Notes under the pieces: generated by a model
Databases searched by the model: none
What the model was told of the DNA's origin: nothing
Seen by the model: only the letters and a program-made list of their open reading frames with translations
Program-made: the position numbers and the translations under genes
Shown: one piece after another, positions 46,621 through 60,700 of the stretch
How the letters are laid out: each line of letters begins with the position of its first letter
Position numbering within the stretch: the stretch's first letter is position 1
Assembly (NCBI GenBank): GCA_029207755.1
Contig: JARCOQ010000004.1
Coordinates: forward strand, 40,542,305-40,606,304
Origin: Chamaea fasciata
Lineage: Eukaryota; Chordata; Aves; Passeriformes; Sylviidae
Reading direction: 5' to 3'
Length of the DNA: 64,000 nucleotides

Positions 46621-49600
46621 ACTCTGTAAAAATCAAATTATGGCTTAATTTCATAGACTGAAAAATTTTAGTTAAAATTTAGGGGAAAAAATTTAAGCTT
46701 TTCTTTTTCTATTGTGGACAAAGTATCACAGTCCTAAATTTCATTTCATTCCTACACATACAATACACTTTCAACTTTTTTTTTGTTGGGTAATACACTG
46801 CCTTGTTATTACACCAGACTACTCTTTCACCAGCTTCCAAATGAGACTTCCTTCTAAACCCACCATGAAATCAAGCTGCTGTGTTCCTGCTCAGCTCTTT
46901 TATCTCCCATGAAACTAATGACAAATTCTCTATCTGAAGCCATTCACATAGCACTACAAGACAATTTAATGGAAGCATTCCTTCTGAGATGCTAATTAAG
47001 GTTGCTAAAATGCACTGTTTCTGCCTTAAGGTATTACATTAATATTTATGTCAAAGCTACAGACATCTACCTTTCCTCAAATTTAAAGGAATATGACTTA
47101 AAATATATACATTTCCCCACTTAGTAGAATTCCACATGGAATCTGATTATAATTTGAGAGGTAAAAATAGACCTGATGTCTGGTACATAATTATAAAGGG
47201 CCAAGACAAATGTTCCCACTCGTTACAAATGTTTAAATATTTGAAATTTTTTTTGATTGTTTTTAGTTCTACACTTGCAATTAAAAAAAAAATCCTAATC
47301 TTTAATATTTGTTTGCTACTTAGAAACAAGATAGAGATTCCCAAGTGATCAAAAATTTAAATTAGTCTAAAAATAAGCTATCATCTCTTCCACAGGATAT
47401 TTATTTTGGATTTCTTGATTAAAACTTAGTCATCACTGTAGGCAGAACACTACCAAAATGGCTCTCAAGGTGCTGTTGCAAGAAACATCTACTTGAGAAT
47501 GACCTCTTTAAACTAACTGAGCAGAATAAATTAAAGGGAACACACTGTATATCAGCTAACTGTCGAAAAGGTTTAACGTGCCATGTTGTAGCAGTTGTTG
47601 TAGTTCCTGCTAGCTAGCAAGTGCTGGGAAGTATTTCAAGGAGAGAAGCCTCTTACCACCTTTAAAAAGAATACCTTACTCCTGGGCTTGCCACCATCTG
47701 CCAAGAATGAATTCTATTGCAAGTCAGCTCCATTCAGGTTGTTCCTTGAGCCACTTTCTGGCTTTCAGTTACAATACATTAATTACAAAATTTGAAATCG
47801 ATCAAACTCTAATCAATATTTAATTTCAAAATGGAGTAGGTTTTTCAGTAAGGCCATAATATGGAGGGTTCTGAAAGGTTACATATCTCCCAAGACCTCA
47901 AACTGGAAAAGGGGCTCAAAACTGTCTTTGTGATTGCACACAGTGGCTTTCCATGAAACTGCCACCCTAGAGATTGCTTTCCCTGACACTGTACTGTATT
48001 TAGCCACTGGCAATCCTTCCCCTGCCTCTGATGGGACAGAAAGTGAAAGAGAATCCTACATACCCCACCTGAGCCTCTTGCAACCCAGGGATGGCCTGGT
48101 GGGTCTAAGTGGCATCAGATAGACCAAAGAACTAAGAAACATGTGCAATCAAATTCATACCTCCTGCCTCCCTGCAGGATCTTCTGCCCTCTGAGCTCCT
48201 ACACTTCCATTGCAACTAAAGCTGGGCTACACTACACGAAATTTCTTTTCTTGAGCTACTTTTGGGTCTTTCCTTTAAATCTCTCAACTACTTCTCTACA
48301 GATATGTGAAAAATTATTACATTTGCTGCAGTTCAGTTATCAAAGTCACCACTGCAATCTAATTCATATTAGATTTTCCCTAGGTGCAATCCATAAATAC
48401 ATAAGAAACTTTAATCTGCATTTCAGTCCCCAGTGAGAATACAAAAATGTAATATTTTATTTTTTTATTTTGAGAATACCAAACACCATTTACATGCCAC
48501 CACCAATAAAAGCATTTATGTGTCATCTCTGTTTCATAATTGCTGCTTGGAAAGTCTACAACAGAGGAGCTTCTTATTAGCACATCTGCAGGATGTGCTG
48601 TGTGTTGTTTTACCTGTTCAGAATTCTACCAGAGTTCACACACAGCTTGAACACAGGGACAAAGAAGTCTTTTTGCTTTGTCAGCTGCAACCAAGCAAGG
48701 AAACCAAACACCCCGCAAACCTAACAAACTTGAACCAAAAAAACACTCTGACTCTGAACAAGGCAAACAATCTTTTAATTTTCTCAGAAAAAACAGGACA
48801 TGGCTAGAACAGTATCGTGGAAACATCTATTAGATTGAGGTTTGTCACTTTGAGAGACTTGAAAAAATGCAATTAAATAAAGAATTTGGAAAAAGTTAAA
48901 TTCTCACTCAAACTACTTTCATTCACAGCAATAGCTACTGTAGTATTTTTCTTTTGGGAAAATCCTCACTGGGAACTAACTAGAAAAGCAATTAGACCCT
49001 GCTGGGTAGCTAAATGAATCAACTTGTCTAAACTATTTTTTTACTAGAAATATATCTGCATTCCAGCATCTTGAAACTATTGTGAAAACACACACACAAC
49101 CTAAAATTAATCCCCAGAGGACCATAATGGTTGCTGTTAATAATACTCATCTGAACTTGAGGCCCCAAGTGTTGAATATCTGTCAAATAAAGAAGAGAGA
49201 CAGCCAGCAGCAAAAGGACAAAACAAGGGGAGCATTTTCAGCTTCAACAGGTACAAGTTGTAAATGTGAAATAGGTCGTTAGAAAAATAAATTATTTCCT
49301 GCCCTCCTTTAATTTTTCAAAATCTGTGTGGTAAAGCCTTCACTAGTGACAAGACTGACATAGTCTTTGCATCTGCTTTTACTTACCATGGCCTAGTGAG
49401 TAAACCAGTCTTGCTCTCCCTAATAGCTTAATGCCAGAAGCACTTCACATAATGTAAAACATCTCAACCTCCCCAACCCTACCTCAAATTAAAAGGCGGA
49501 AAAAAACTCCAACTTGATCAAGTAATTTTTTGCCTAACAACTAAAAAGGTGGTTATGAAAGTCTTTTGTTTTCCTGATGTTCTGTTTAACAACAAGCTTA

Positions 49601-50966
49601 GCCCAAGTCTAACCTCTTAGGAACAACTGCAGGAAAGTTCGTATCTCCCCAGTGCATCATAATTTTTTCAGTAAAATTATGTTTAACAGTAAATCCTACC
49701 ACTGCTGAAGCACAGCCATCCCCTTGGGGACAACATGGCCATCAGTGTTTTCTCTGAAATTAATGAAATCTTCAAAACTTAAAATATTCCAAGCATGAAA
49801 TAAAGTGGTATTTCCTACCTGGCATACTGTTAATGCAACTGACCCTCTGCAAAACCAAGTGTTTTCAGCAGCTGGCTTATGTTTTGTTTTTCCTGGAGTG
49901 ATGATGCTGCAGGTGAAGTGAAATTCTTTAACTGTCTCCAGTCAACACATGGTCAGCCAAGACACCTGAACAGGACTGAAATACATGCATACGTAATGAA
50001 TTTTCCTGACTTATGGGGATGAAGACAGAAAGCTGAAAACTATCATTGCACAGGTAAATGCACTTCCTCTATATTAAAAAGATATGGGGTAATTCAATGA
50101 ACTACAGGGGACATATGATTCTCAAAATTCCCTGCCATATACTTTCAGAGTCCTAAAGGCATTCCCAGCTTTCTTTTTGTTCATTATGGAAAATATCTGT
50201 GGTCTCAAGTGTCAGTGTACTGATGAAAACTAAATTAGGTCACGAAATCTGTGTGCTCCTTTAAGTAAAGTCCTTTCTTCCTTATTTGTACAATGCACAG
50301 GAGAGTGAACTCTAAAGATTGTTGAGGCCCCTGGGGTTTACTGCAGTATAAATGAAGCAAGAATGATGGTATGGAAATTATGGAGTAAAGTGAGTGGGCA
50401 AGTGCAAGTACTCAACAGCCATGTCCTACCCAGCAGAAAGACTGGGAAACAAGATGATTTTTCAGCATTTCTTCTACTTACTTTGTGGGCATAAAATAAA
50501 TATAAAACCTCTTTTTTCTGTGTCAAAGAAAACCAAATGGTATTTTCCTTTGTCCATGGGAAAGTAATCTGGACCACTAAACAAAGACCAGTTTCCCTGA
50601 CTGCCAGTTCCACCGTTCATGGGCTGAATTAAGACTGACTCTGCCTTTTTTGCTCACTTCCAGCAAGACAGTGACTGGGGTCAAGCCCCACATTCTCCAC
50701 AAACACATATTCTGTGAACTGTGATAGCTTGGGGAGGAAAAAAGCATTTTCTGAGCCATCACTGATATATACATCCATGCAAAACAGGGTCTAATCTTAG
50801 ACTGAGACTTAAGCACTGATCAAAGAGCAAGGAAAGGAATGAACAGTAGTGCTTGTTCAGAAGGGAGGTCCTCTGCAGAAATATCATACGATCTCTTCTC
50901 CATGAAATGTTTTATACTTGGATTTGAACAATCAAAAGCAATTATTTTTTAAAAGCAAATCTGTAA
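46621..50966. other. AT-rich non-coding stretch, nothing recognised
   Basis: About 4.3 kb without a supportable gene, RNA or repeat family. Confidence 0.6.
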
Positions 50967-50971
50967 GCACT

Positions 50972-51626
50972 TGTCACGATCCGCTCACACAAGTGGGGTT
51001 CGTGATGGTTCATTTTAGGGATCTCAGAGTGCAAAAGACACAGCGGGGGACAAACTCAGTTTACTCAATCACAAATGCACCTTTATTTAGTGCCAACAAA
51101 TGCAATAGTGGGGAGAGAAAATAGTAAGAAAGACAGAAAAAGAGGGGAAGGGGATTGTAGCTACCAACATGGAGGGTCGAGTCCTCGAGGCTTTTGAAGA
51201 TGCCTGTAGATGCGAGTTTCTCCAGTGGGGTGATCACAAAAGTGAGCAGGGGTCTCCAGGGTTTTTATAGTCCTCTCCGAAGCGACAGGCAGTTGGCCAA
51301 ACAGGTGGGGGAAATCATTGCAGTCTGTTCATTTAGAGAACTCAGAACAAGCCGGTCGTCAGCAGGTACAGTGTCAACCAGTACGAGTCAGCAGGCACAG
51401 TCACTTCACCGTGACTTGTCCATTGTTTCTGCCCAGGTTCTGATGTTCCGATATGGGTGCTGGGTTTTTCCATCGAACACACCTGCAGGCAGCACTTGGC
51501 CAACATCCCACCTCAGCCAGGCCAGAACTCCTGTGTTGAGATTTTAAAGTCCCTTTTAGGGGTTTCAGTCTCTGTCCTGGACAATGGTCGTGAGGCAGAT
51601 GAGAGATCTTCGGACCGTCTCTTACA
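50972..51626 (-). mobile_element. Solo LTR with perfect 5-bp duplication
   Basis: A 655-bp block with TG...CA ends (plus strand tgtcacgatccgc to gtctcttaca), flanked by gcact at 50967-50971 and 51627-51631. On the minus strand U3 starts TGTAAGAGACGG, a TATA box reads CTATAAAAACCC (near 51261-51272), and AATAAA lies near 51083-51090, followed by a short U5 ending GATCGTGACA. It is clearly more GC-rich than the flanks. No internal retroviral sequence is attached, so it is a solo LTR. Promoter and poly(A) signals look intact. Confidence 0.9.
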
Positions 51627-51631
51627 GCACT

Positions 51632-54600
51632 AGAATTCTATTTTCCATATCCTGCGTGTCATTAGACCACACGGACAGAATCATAGCTATCCTGAAATCT
51701 GATCCAGTGAAAAACAGTAATTATTTTTATAGTTTCTTACACAGCTCAAAAAGCTCTCAGGCAAACATGTGTTTGCATAAGCATACAAATCCTTTCCCTG
51801 TGCAGCTGCAGCTTTCCTAAAAAGACAAAGAAAGAACGCAGTATGTCACTATTTTGAAGGGTGCAGATAGCAAGCCTTAGCTGTAACAATGGTAGAATAT
51901 AGTTAGCAAAACCAAGAATATGATCAGCATAAACTTATCAAGTTGCATGTCATAAAAAGTCACATGGGGTAGCCAGGAACTGTGAGCTGAGACTTCTTAC
52001 AGTGCATGCGTAATTTTTAAGTGCGAAAATACCACACAGCACTACTTATCTCAGAATGCTAATACATGAATGCGTTAAAAGAGGGGAAGGAAAAAAAAAA
52101 AAAAAAAGAGAAGAAGAGACCAGCAACCTTCATTTTATATCAGCTGATCATTTTTACACACAAAAGAATACATAATATTTAAAAACTGGATCAATGATAT
52201 ACTACTAGATACTAAGTATACCAGGCAGAAAAAAGCCTTCCTTGTAACCGTATCTCTGGATGTAATTAAGGCTGTCATGATCTGAATGAGCATGACTTGA
52301 TCAAAGCTAAGCAAAACAACACCAGCTTTTTAAGCATGAAGAGATAGACACTTTATGAAATACAAAAAGACATAGGCTAAAAGATATTCTATGAGATGGA
52401 AATAGAATTTTTATGAAGGCTAATTTTAACCTCTTTCTACAATGAACTAGGTCACTTACTGCAAACATGCAGAAGCTGAAATTCTTAGAATTTTTATAGC
52501 TGGCATACAAAAATTAATTTGAAAATGAAGAAAAAATCCTCCTACTCTTCAGAGAACAGAAAAATACAGTTCAAGAGAAGATTTTAACAAAAGACAGAAC
52601 AAGAACTTTAACAATGTATTTATATCACTGCAGGATTTCAGATAGGATACTCAGTGATGGCTGATACTGAAGTCTGTTGCATGCAATAGAGAAACAAAGA
52701 TGAGCTTTGAATGAAACACTTGCAGAAACTTTGATTCTGTATAAATTTTGTGTTGTTAGAATTATTTTTTTTTTTCATTTGTCCATTTTCAGTATCCTGG
52801 AAGGATTTAAAGGTATTGTCTTACATCAGTTGCACTGTAATACCACATTAGATGTTTTGCATATGAAGTTGCATTCCACATATGAATACTGTACATGAAA
52901 ACCCAGAAAAAATCTTTCCTTTTCAGCCTAACCAGAAGTAAAATCTTTGCTGCCCTCACAATAATGTCTTTGTGTATCATCAGGTCTGTAAAGAAGTCCC
53001 AGTTCCATGCCTATGCTTCTGAATTTTGAGCAGCATTCTGATTCAAAATCTTTAACAAGAGTAAAAGAAACTGTTAACAATTAAATCTGTAATTATATCT
53101 TTTCCTGACCTCTGAGATTGTTGCAGGCTTTTGTTTCATTTACAGAGAGCCACGGAATCTTTAATTGCTCGTTAAATCTTAATGTTACAAAAATTACAGT
53201 TACAAGGATTTCTTCTCCTTGTCAAAATATTCCAGTTATGGCATGTCAACTAACCATAAACAGAACACACACTGTGACCACTGTAACTTGCTTTGGTCAC
53301 TCAAATTATGTTGATCGACACATTTTACCACTTTTAACATCTAGTCTGTTTTACAAAAACTTTGCATTAGAGAAGAAAGTGTCAGAGCAACAAGACCTTT
53401 AAACCAAGCATCTCTTTGATCCAACACGTGCTCCAGAATGCAGGAAAACATACACTGCCAAAAATGCAGGGATCACATATCTGTGCAATGAATCCACATG
53501 ATGGGGAGGGTCAGGAGAGCTTTACTGCTTTACTCACCTTGTGTCTAGGATAGGTCTTCAAACCAAGTCTTGGAGACAGTGTTTAATGAAAACAACAGTG
53601 GAAGAAATCATTAATATTTCTCATTCCATGTTGAGGGCCAGTTGCATACTTTTCTATGTTTTTTTAATGTAGAGATATAATGCTCACCAACACCACTTAA
53701 CTCCCTCAGAACTAATTCACCTAATAAACTTAGTTTTACTAGGGTAGTAATTACTCCACCCTTTTATTTTCTTCTGCAGGTGGTGAGATGGGCCAGCTGG
53801 TGGGCTTTTGCTCCATGCTGCTTTTTCAGGCAGCTAACTGGTAAGCTTCTGCAAATTCCCTGTGAAGGACAGAGACCTGGCAGCAGTTTCCACATGGGGC
53901 CATGTGAGCTGCATCTCACCACTCCCTGGAGGCTTTAAATACTTCACTCAGGAGCACCAACTGCTGTGGGATGCCAGCAGAAGTAGATTGGTCCAATGTC
54001 TCCCTTCAAGAAAGTTTGCCAGAGTAATTAAAATTAAACAAGGACATGTCTGGCTCTTCCTTCAGGAATATTTATCAAAATGAAATACGTGACTGGTTCA
54101 GACCCAAATGGTATCCAAAGATTTAGCGTAGGAGGAAAGGGGTTCTTATTTTAGCAATACTGCTTCACACACAATGAAACAGGATTAAGATTTTACACAT
54201 GGTCTTTTATTTGTTCATGATTTATCTACAGAAACAGCTTAATATGTTGGCAGAACAGCACCCATCAATAGAAGCGAAGAATCTCACGGAGCAGTGTATC
54301 TGCCTCCAGGCATAGCCAGGAAAGACATGGATTTGTGCAGAGGAATCAAGTCTGTCAAACAGGCAAAAGGAATTCTATTTTTGGACCCATTACTAAGCTG
54401 ACATTATCCACAGTTATTTTTGTTAACTGAGAATAAGTTTAGGTTGCATGTAAGAGATGGGTTCTGTTCAGCTTTGCAGAAAAGCCCAAATGAATTACAG
54501 TGTTGCAAATACCCCAGGATCTGTCTTGTTGGCTAGTCATGGTGTACATTTTTTATACAGTCACTAAAACAGTTGTCATTCAAGCACATATCCTCCTCCA

Positions 54601-57600
54601 GCTCTCTGAGCATGACATATAACCTGATTTTCTACCCAGTGAGAAGGATGCAATAGGACAAAGAGGGCATTCAGGGGTTTCAGATGTCAGGAAGACAAAA
54701 TCATTTGATGGTCCCAAAGGCCAGAGACAGTATTTCTGCCGTAGAGATTTCCTGAGCGGTAGCACCTGCTCTTCCAGCGTGGCAGCTTGGAAAGGAAAAC
54801 AAGGAGCAACTGAGGAGACACATTCTGCTACACCCTGTCTCCTCATAATAACTATCCTTCAGCAGCTTTGATCTTTCCCTTTGTCCTTATTAACTAAGGG
54901 ACTGAATGTTTTCAGTGCAGTATTGTAATTGGTAAGTGATTTCCTTTCAGAGCCCCTTTGCAGCTCCCAACTGGGAAATGAACTTGGCCATTTAATCTGC
55001 ATCCCATCTGGAGCAGCAGGATTCCTCATCCTGCAAATACTCTTCCAGTAATTCATAGCTGCTAATGTCACATCAAATTGTAACGAAGTTAGGCACATTC
55101 AAATAGGTTTTCCAGTGGTATTGTCATTGATGTGTCTCTTTATTTATTGAGAAGGTGGTGATACTCCACATACAAAATTCTTCATTCTAAAACTGAAATG
55201 TTAAGACATAAACGGCAGATGGTCAAGCTTATAATGTAAAGAATTTGGTTCCCTAATTACAGCTGGATAAACCAATCATTTTAGTAATATGAACTGTGAG
55301 TTCACACAAGCCTCTCTACTTTCTCCTTTCAGTCTTGTAGATTAATTCGGGTTGAAGGGTGAATCAACCAAGCTATAAGGAGTTGACAGAACAGTAATTT
55401 CCATTAATCTGGCTCTGATTACAACCTTTGTACTTAGCCTTATTAACTCCTTTGGACCTGCAGCCCTTCTTCTTACCCTCCTTACTACCATTTCAGTCAC
55501 TCCATCTAAGGCAAAACTTGTGTTTGGAATGACAATTTTTTTAAAACAATGACTTCATAAACTGTGGTTTTTCGCTCCAGAGATGAACACAGGTAGCTCA
55601 ACAGAATTATATTTCCAAAGCTCAAAAAGGATCACCTGTGTCTGAAAAGACAGTTAGCATCAGTCTGACTATTAAACATGTCTCTCAGTTACCAAAACAA
55701 CAAACAAAATCATATTAGTATTAACAAGGACTCATGGACCTTGCATTGCCTTATATTTTAGTAAAATCTCTGACTGCCCACTATGTAGCAAAGATTCTCT
55801 TGGCTGGAACATCTGCACTAGAAAAAAAGAAAGAATGGAGATTCTCAAAAAGGTTAAGGTTAAAGCTATACAGCTAGCCCAGATGCCGAGGTAATACAGT
55901 GAGAATATGTGAAGAAACAAGAAAGTCCAGAAACTGAACTGGGCATTGAAAAAAAGCTTTGGTCAAAATTTGTTAAGATGGCATATGTGGCACTTTTCTT
56001 TACCCGTCATGCAAAACTAGTACATACACAGGATGCTTGCAGTTATTTACAACTATAAATTCAGAACAAGGATTTGTTGAGACCCTTTCCACCAATGCAA
56101 TGAATTCCAAGATATCCAAGGAACACTATGCTATGGATATATTAGTATATGCTATTGATGCCTTTCCCTTTATGAAGTACAAGAGTGGCTCTGCAAATGC
56201 TTTTTCTATTTATGAATACTTGGAAGTCAGTCCATGTAAATATTTGCTGAGATTGAGAGATTACAGTAGTAGTCCCTGAAATTGACTCTCAGAATTTTTT
56301 ACTAGTAACCTTAGTTTTTTCTGATCATTTTGTTCAAATTTTCACTTTTCAGCTATTATTGCTGGAAGCTTTTGTATTAGACCCAGAATGATGGTCAGTG
56401 GTAACAGGCAAAAGTTTTCCTCTTGAGATGGAGATTCCTGAGAGGCAATTGTTGGGGTTTTTTGGTGGAGTCTATAAAGTCTATTTTGCTCTAGTGTTTT
56501 GTGCAGCCATCTTGGGACACACTTTCCAGAATAAGAAGCATGTATGCTACCATTTTTAGAGGAACATATTTGTTCCACAATCAGAGAATCCCATAAAGAA
56601 TGTGTAAAATGGAAGAATAATTTTCTGTGGATCAAATGTGGGACAAAATATGGAAGTCCAGTACCATTTGCATTAACCAAATGGGTCATCTGGAGTCTTC
56701 AACTCAGAACACAGCACGTGAACTCACTGTACTGTATACCAAGTATTCAGGTTGCCAAGCAGTCTTAAAACATAGAAGATTGTTAATTAGAAAAAAAAAA
56801 AAAATACACCTTCCAGTAATAATTAGGCAGAATATGTGTGTTGTGACAAATGCTTCATAGACAACCTCCTCATCAGTGACACATTTAATGGGGTATAGCT
56901 TGAAGGAGACTTCTTTCTTGGACTTCTTTCCTCTTTCTTGGATCATATCTGGTCACAAAAGGCCTCTTCATAGATGAAGGGTTTAAAGGTGTCTCCTTTC
57001 TAGCATCCCTGCTGCGTGTTCCCCACTGTAATTAGACACAGAGTTTTCATGAAATGCTATATATGAGTGCAATTAAATTTTTCTCCTTGATTTTCCACTT
57101 GACTATGAATGGACACAAAGCCAATTATCTTTCAGAGCCTTGATTTTACACTGCAGTGAAAGTTTTCTTATATTTGACTACAATGTCTAAAGACAGAGGA
57201 GTGGGACAAAGACAATGGCTTCTAACTAATGAAAAATCCCCAAAACTCAACTTTTTTCAATTCCTTAAGCAGAAAAGATTTTGTGTTTGAACTGAAATAC
57301 CTGAAAAAAGCATGAGGAAACTAAAAAAGAGCATAAAGCATAAGAAAGAAGCATAAAAGATAAAACAAATTAACGCTTCAGGACTGGATTATAAATTTGA
57401 ATATTTTCAGTTTCACAACAAAAAGCATACTGTTCTCAAAGTGTTTGTAAGTAAATTGTGAGGAATGCTTCTGCAGAGTTATAACTGATGGCACAAAAAT
57501 AAAAGGGAAATCCAGACAGAGACAGAGAAAAAATTTGAAGGATAGCTTCTGAATGATGTGGACGGATGTAATGGAAATCTCCTCTGCAGAGCACAGCACA

Positions 57601-58819
57601 ATTTCATCTCTCCTATGAAACTCATAAACAAGCCCCCAGACACACTATTTCCCTTTCAGAAATAAAAGAATTATCATCCAGTCATAAAACATGTTTACTG
57701 AACTCCAATAACCTGTCTGTGCTCATATCAGATATTACTAGGAGGGTAAAGGAAGTCACCAATGGATGTAATGTCAGCACTGACCACAGTGGGAGCCTTA
57801 ATCTGCTCTATAATTGACAGTTAATGAAGTCCTAAAATATGTGATTGAATAGGTCTTCAAAAATATTACACTATTAAGAGGAATTACTTATTACATTTTG
57901 GTCTTATCAAGGATCTGCCACTTCACAGCTTAAATAAAGACTGTGTAACATGAAAATTGTTTCTCATGTGAAAATTCTCCCACTTTTTCACTTAATACAG
58001 CCAAATATTTTTCTTTTCTTCTGTCTTTTCCACACCAGCAGAAGCCCCAAACCCCTCACCTTGTTCTTATCATATATTTTTATAATTTCATTTCAAAGAT
58101 AAAAAGTACATTTTCATGGCAAGTCTAAATCTATGACTCTCCATCTTTCTCTCTGCCAGAAATGTGATATCTGAAGAACTTAAAATTGCTAGAGTTTCTG
58201 AATATTACATTTGAGTTAATTTAATATTTTTACCTGCAACTTCTTTTAAGTAGCTTGAGGTGAAAGACTGCTCCTTGTACACAGACCATCTTGTGCAGGT
58301 AAAGGGTGTACTAATACTGTATCTTATAAGACAGTTGTGCTGAACACAATATGCAGGGCATCTCAGAAAACCCTTATGCAATATTTCTGGAAATTGCAGT
58401 CTGTAACACTCAGTGCTGCTCTTGGATCTTCCATTCACATAAGATTGGTGAGTAATCATTTTGTGTGATAACAAGATTGTGTGATAGCCTACAGAGAGAT
58501 TAAGTACCTTTTCATTAAGCAGTTTCAATTACGAGAGTTACTCTATAAGGACCCATGTCAATATGGCAGTAGATTTAAGAGATAGACCATCAAACATCCA
58601 CTCCTAAAACACATGCCTGCTGAAAAGCAAAACTGAAAAATTAATTTTGAAAGAAAACTATTTTTCTTTATGTATATCATGTAAAATACTATTATAGTGC
58701 TCTTTTTTCTTCAGTAATAGGAAAAATTTCATCATAAAAACATGATAAAACAATAGAAAAAAAAACCCAAACTATATAAACATACATAGCTTGATTTAAC
58801 AGATGTCATTGCACATGGG
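51632..58819. other. AT-rich non-coding stretch, nothing recognised
   Basis: About 7.2 kb. It contains a short A run at 52091-52107 and scattered short open frames on both strands, none with a motif, repeat match or convincing splice sites. Confidence 0.6.
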
Positions 58820-59361
58820 TGTCCTGGGTTGTAGTGTAGGATGTGCACCAAGTATTCTACCACCATCTAAATGAACTGTTGAATCCAGTTGTTGGAGCAG
58901 TGCTCTTCCCGGGCCCCCTCCCTCAGGGCTATCTTCTGCTAATGGCCCATCAAATGCCTTGCTGCATGACTCATAGATAACCCCCTCTGGGAGCTATCTC
59001 TGTTTGATGGGCCATCAGGGACCCCCTGCATGACTCATCATCCCATTGTGAGATGCTCCACCCAGGGGGAGGAACCAAGCACTCTGACCTGGATATAATC
59101 TGGGTTTTGAGACAGTACAGGGGGCCCTTACCCACTGGATTCCCAGAGGACCAGAGCTACCAGACCTTTCTATGGGATCACTGCTCCAGGAAGACCACCT
59201 CATCTAGCCTGCTTCCATCACTCTGCTCAGGTTGTATTCTGACTCTGTCAGTGATCTTTTGTATTATTGCGTCTGTTTTATTTTACTTTCTTTCCTTTCT
59301 TCCTATTAAATTGTATCTCTGACTTGGAGCCTCTCATTTGTTTTGCTTTCAAACCACTACA
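58820..59361 (+). mobile_element. Solo LTR, same family as 1553-2080
   Basis: The plus strand begins TGTCCTGGGTTG and ends accactaca. It has a TATA-like GGATATAATC near 59090 and a poly(A)-type ATTAAA near 59305, and it aligns along its length with the minus strand of 1553-2080. The flanks atggg (58815-58819) and atgac (59362-59366) share three of five bases, compatible with a decayed duplication. No internal retroviral sequence adjoins it. Confidence 0.8.
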
Positions 59362-59366
59362 ATGAC

Positions 59367-60620
59367 AAAGTTACAATTTAACAGTCTGACTTAGTCTGGG
59401 GTTTGCATAAAACCAACATTTGATTATGAAAACTTAAAAGTCTTTTATTTACTGGTTGATTGAAGGAAACAATAAAAGAAATGGCAGGTAACCTGACATT
59501 TGAAAATGGCTGCATGCAAATTAAAAGAAAAGGAGAGGTTGTGGAATCGACGTAATTGGAGACCTCATCCATCAGAATGTTTTTTTAAGAATGCAAGAGT
59601 CTGGAATTGTTCTGTAATAGAAATGTCACAGAACCTATGTACTAAACCAACATAATTCAAAAAACACATTAGGAAAAAAAATGCATATCCTAGTTTTCAG
59701 CTTTTAAAATATTGTTTAACCCACCCAGGGATAGCTTCATAGCAGATTAGCTAAAAATCTTGCCAACTACCAAACTACCACCCAAATAAATTTTTATATA
59801 GCTGTTGTCTTTACAAAGTCAGAGAAACTCCTTCCTCTCTATATATCTAACTCCCTGGAAACCATTAGGCAAACTGTTATTAAATATATTGACAAACTTG
59901 CAAGACCCTTTTGGCCAAGAACAGGGTTTGAATCCATTCCAAGAATGCCTCAAATGGACACCTAGCCCCCTCTGAAACTGCTCCAGGCTACAGCATCATG
60001 GGAACCAGGTCTCATTGGAGCCTGTAAGTGAAAATGTGGTGACCAAAGGAGACTCCCATGCCACAGTTGACTTCAAATGAAACACAGACACTATAGAAGG
60101 AGACACCTCTAAATAACAATCAAGGAGCTGTTACAAAATGCAGCATTCACAGAAAGGCATCAATCTGCACTTTATGCCAAGATAGCACAATGTACTTCTT
60201 GAGAGCTTCTCTGATGGGACAGAGAAAGCATTGGAACACACAGAAACGTGCTACATACACTCCACCTCACCCTCCCCTTTCATAGTTCAGTAAAGAAGCA
60301 CAGTCATTTATAAGGAAGAAGAGGATAAAGCAAACTTTGCTCTGAAAAGCAAAGATGCAAGAGCATAAGGGGGAAGCCACAAAATAGCAGAAACTGCTTG
60401 TACTCAGATTATCACCAACAAATGAATCGGGGGAAAAGAAAAGTTTTCTCTGGATAGGAGTCAGGCTGCCATGAACAGAAATTTTCAAACTGGCTAGTGC
60501 TCTCAGATAATGCAAGTTTCCATATGTCAAGTACTCATTTTACCACTGAACTCACACTATGTAATGCTTACACCATATGTTTGTAAAAGATAAATAGTCT
60601 GGGATTGAACAAAATCAGCT
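59367..60620. other. Non-coding stretch, nothing recognised
   Basis: No gene or repeat family supported. gggtttgaatcc at 59924-59935 resembles a tRNA B box, but no tRNA fold surrounds it. Confidence 0.55.
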
Positions 60621-60662
60621 GTTCAGGCCCTAAAAAGAAACTATTCTTTTTAGGGCCTGAAC
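60621..60662. repeat. Perfect 19-bp inverted repeat with 4-base loop
   Basis: Arm gttcaggccctaaaaagaa (60621-60639), loop acta, and its exact reverse complement at 60644-60662. As RNA or single-stranded DNA it would form a stable hairpin. Perfect arms this long are rare by chance. Its origin is unknown: a foldback element, a duplication-inversion or a transcribed hairpin are all possible. Confidence 0.9.
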
Positions 60663-60700
60663 AAAGAAAATCCTGCCCAAACAAAGGAAATCCTGCCCAA
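60661..60700 (+). repeat. 20-bp direct tandem repeat beside the hairpin
   Basis: Two 20-bp units, acaaagaaaatcctgcccaa (60661-60680) and acaaaggaaatcctgcccaa (60681-60700), differ at one base. The first unit overlaps the end of the hairpin arm, so the two structures probably formed in one event. Confidence 0.9.

Noticed and set aside
59924..59935. tRNA B-box-like gggtttgaatcc
   Set aside because: No acceptor stem, A box or anticodon arm can be placed around it.
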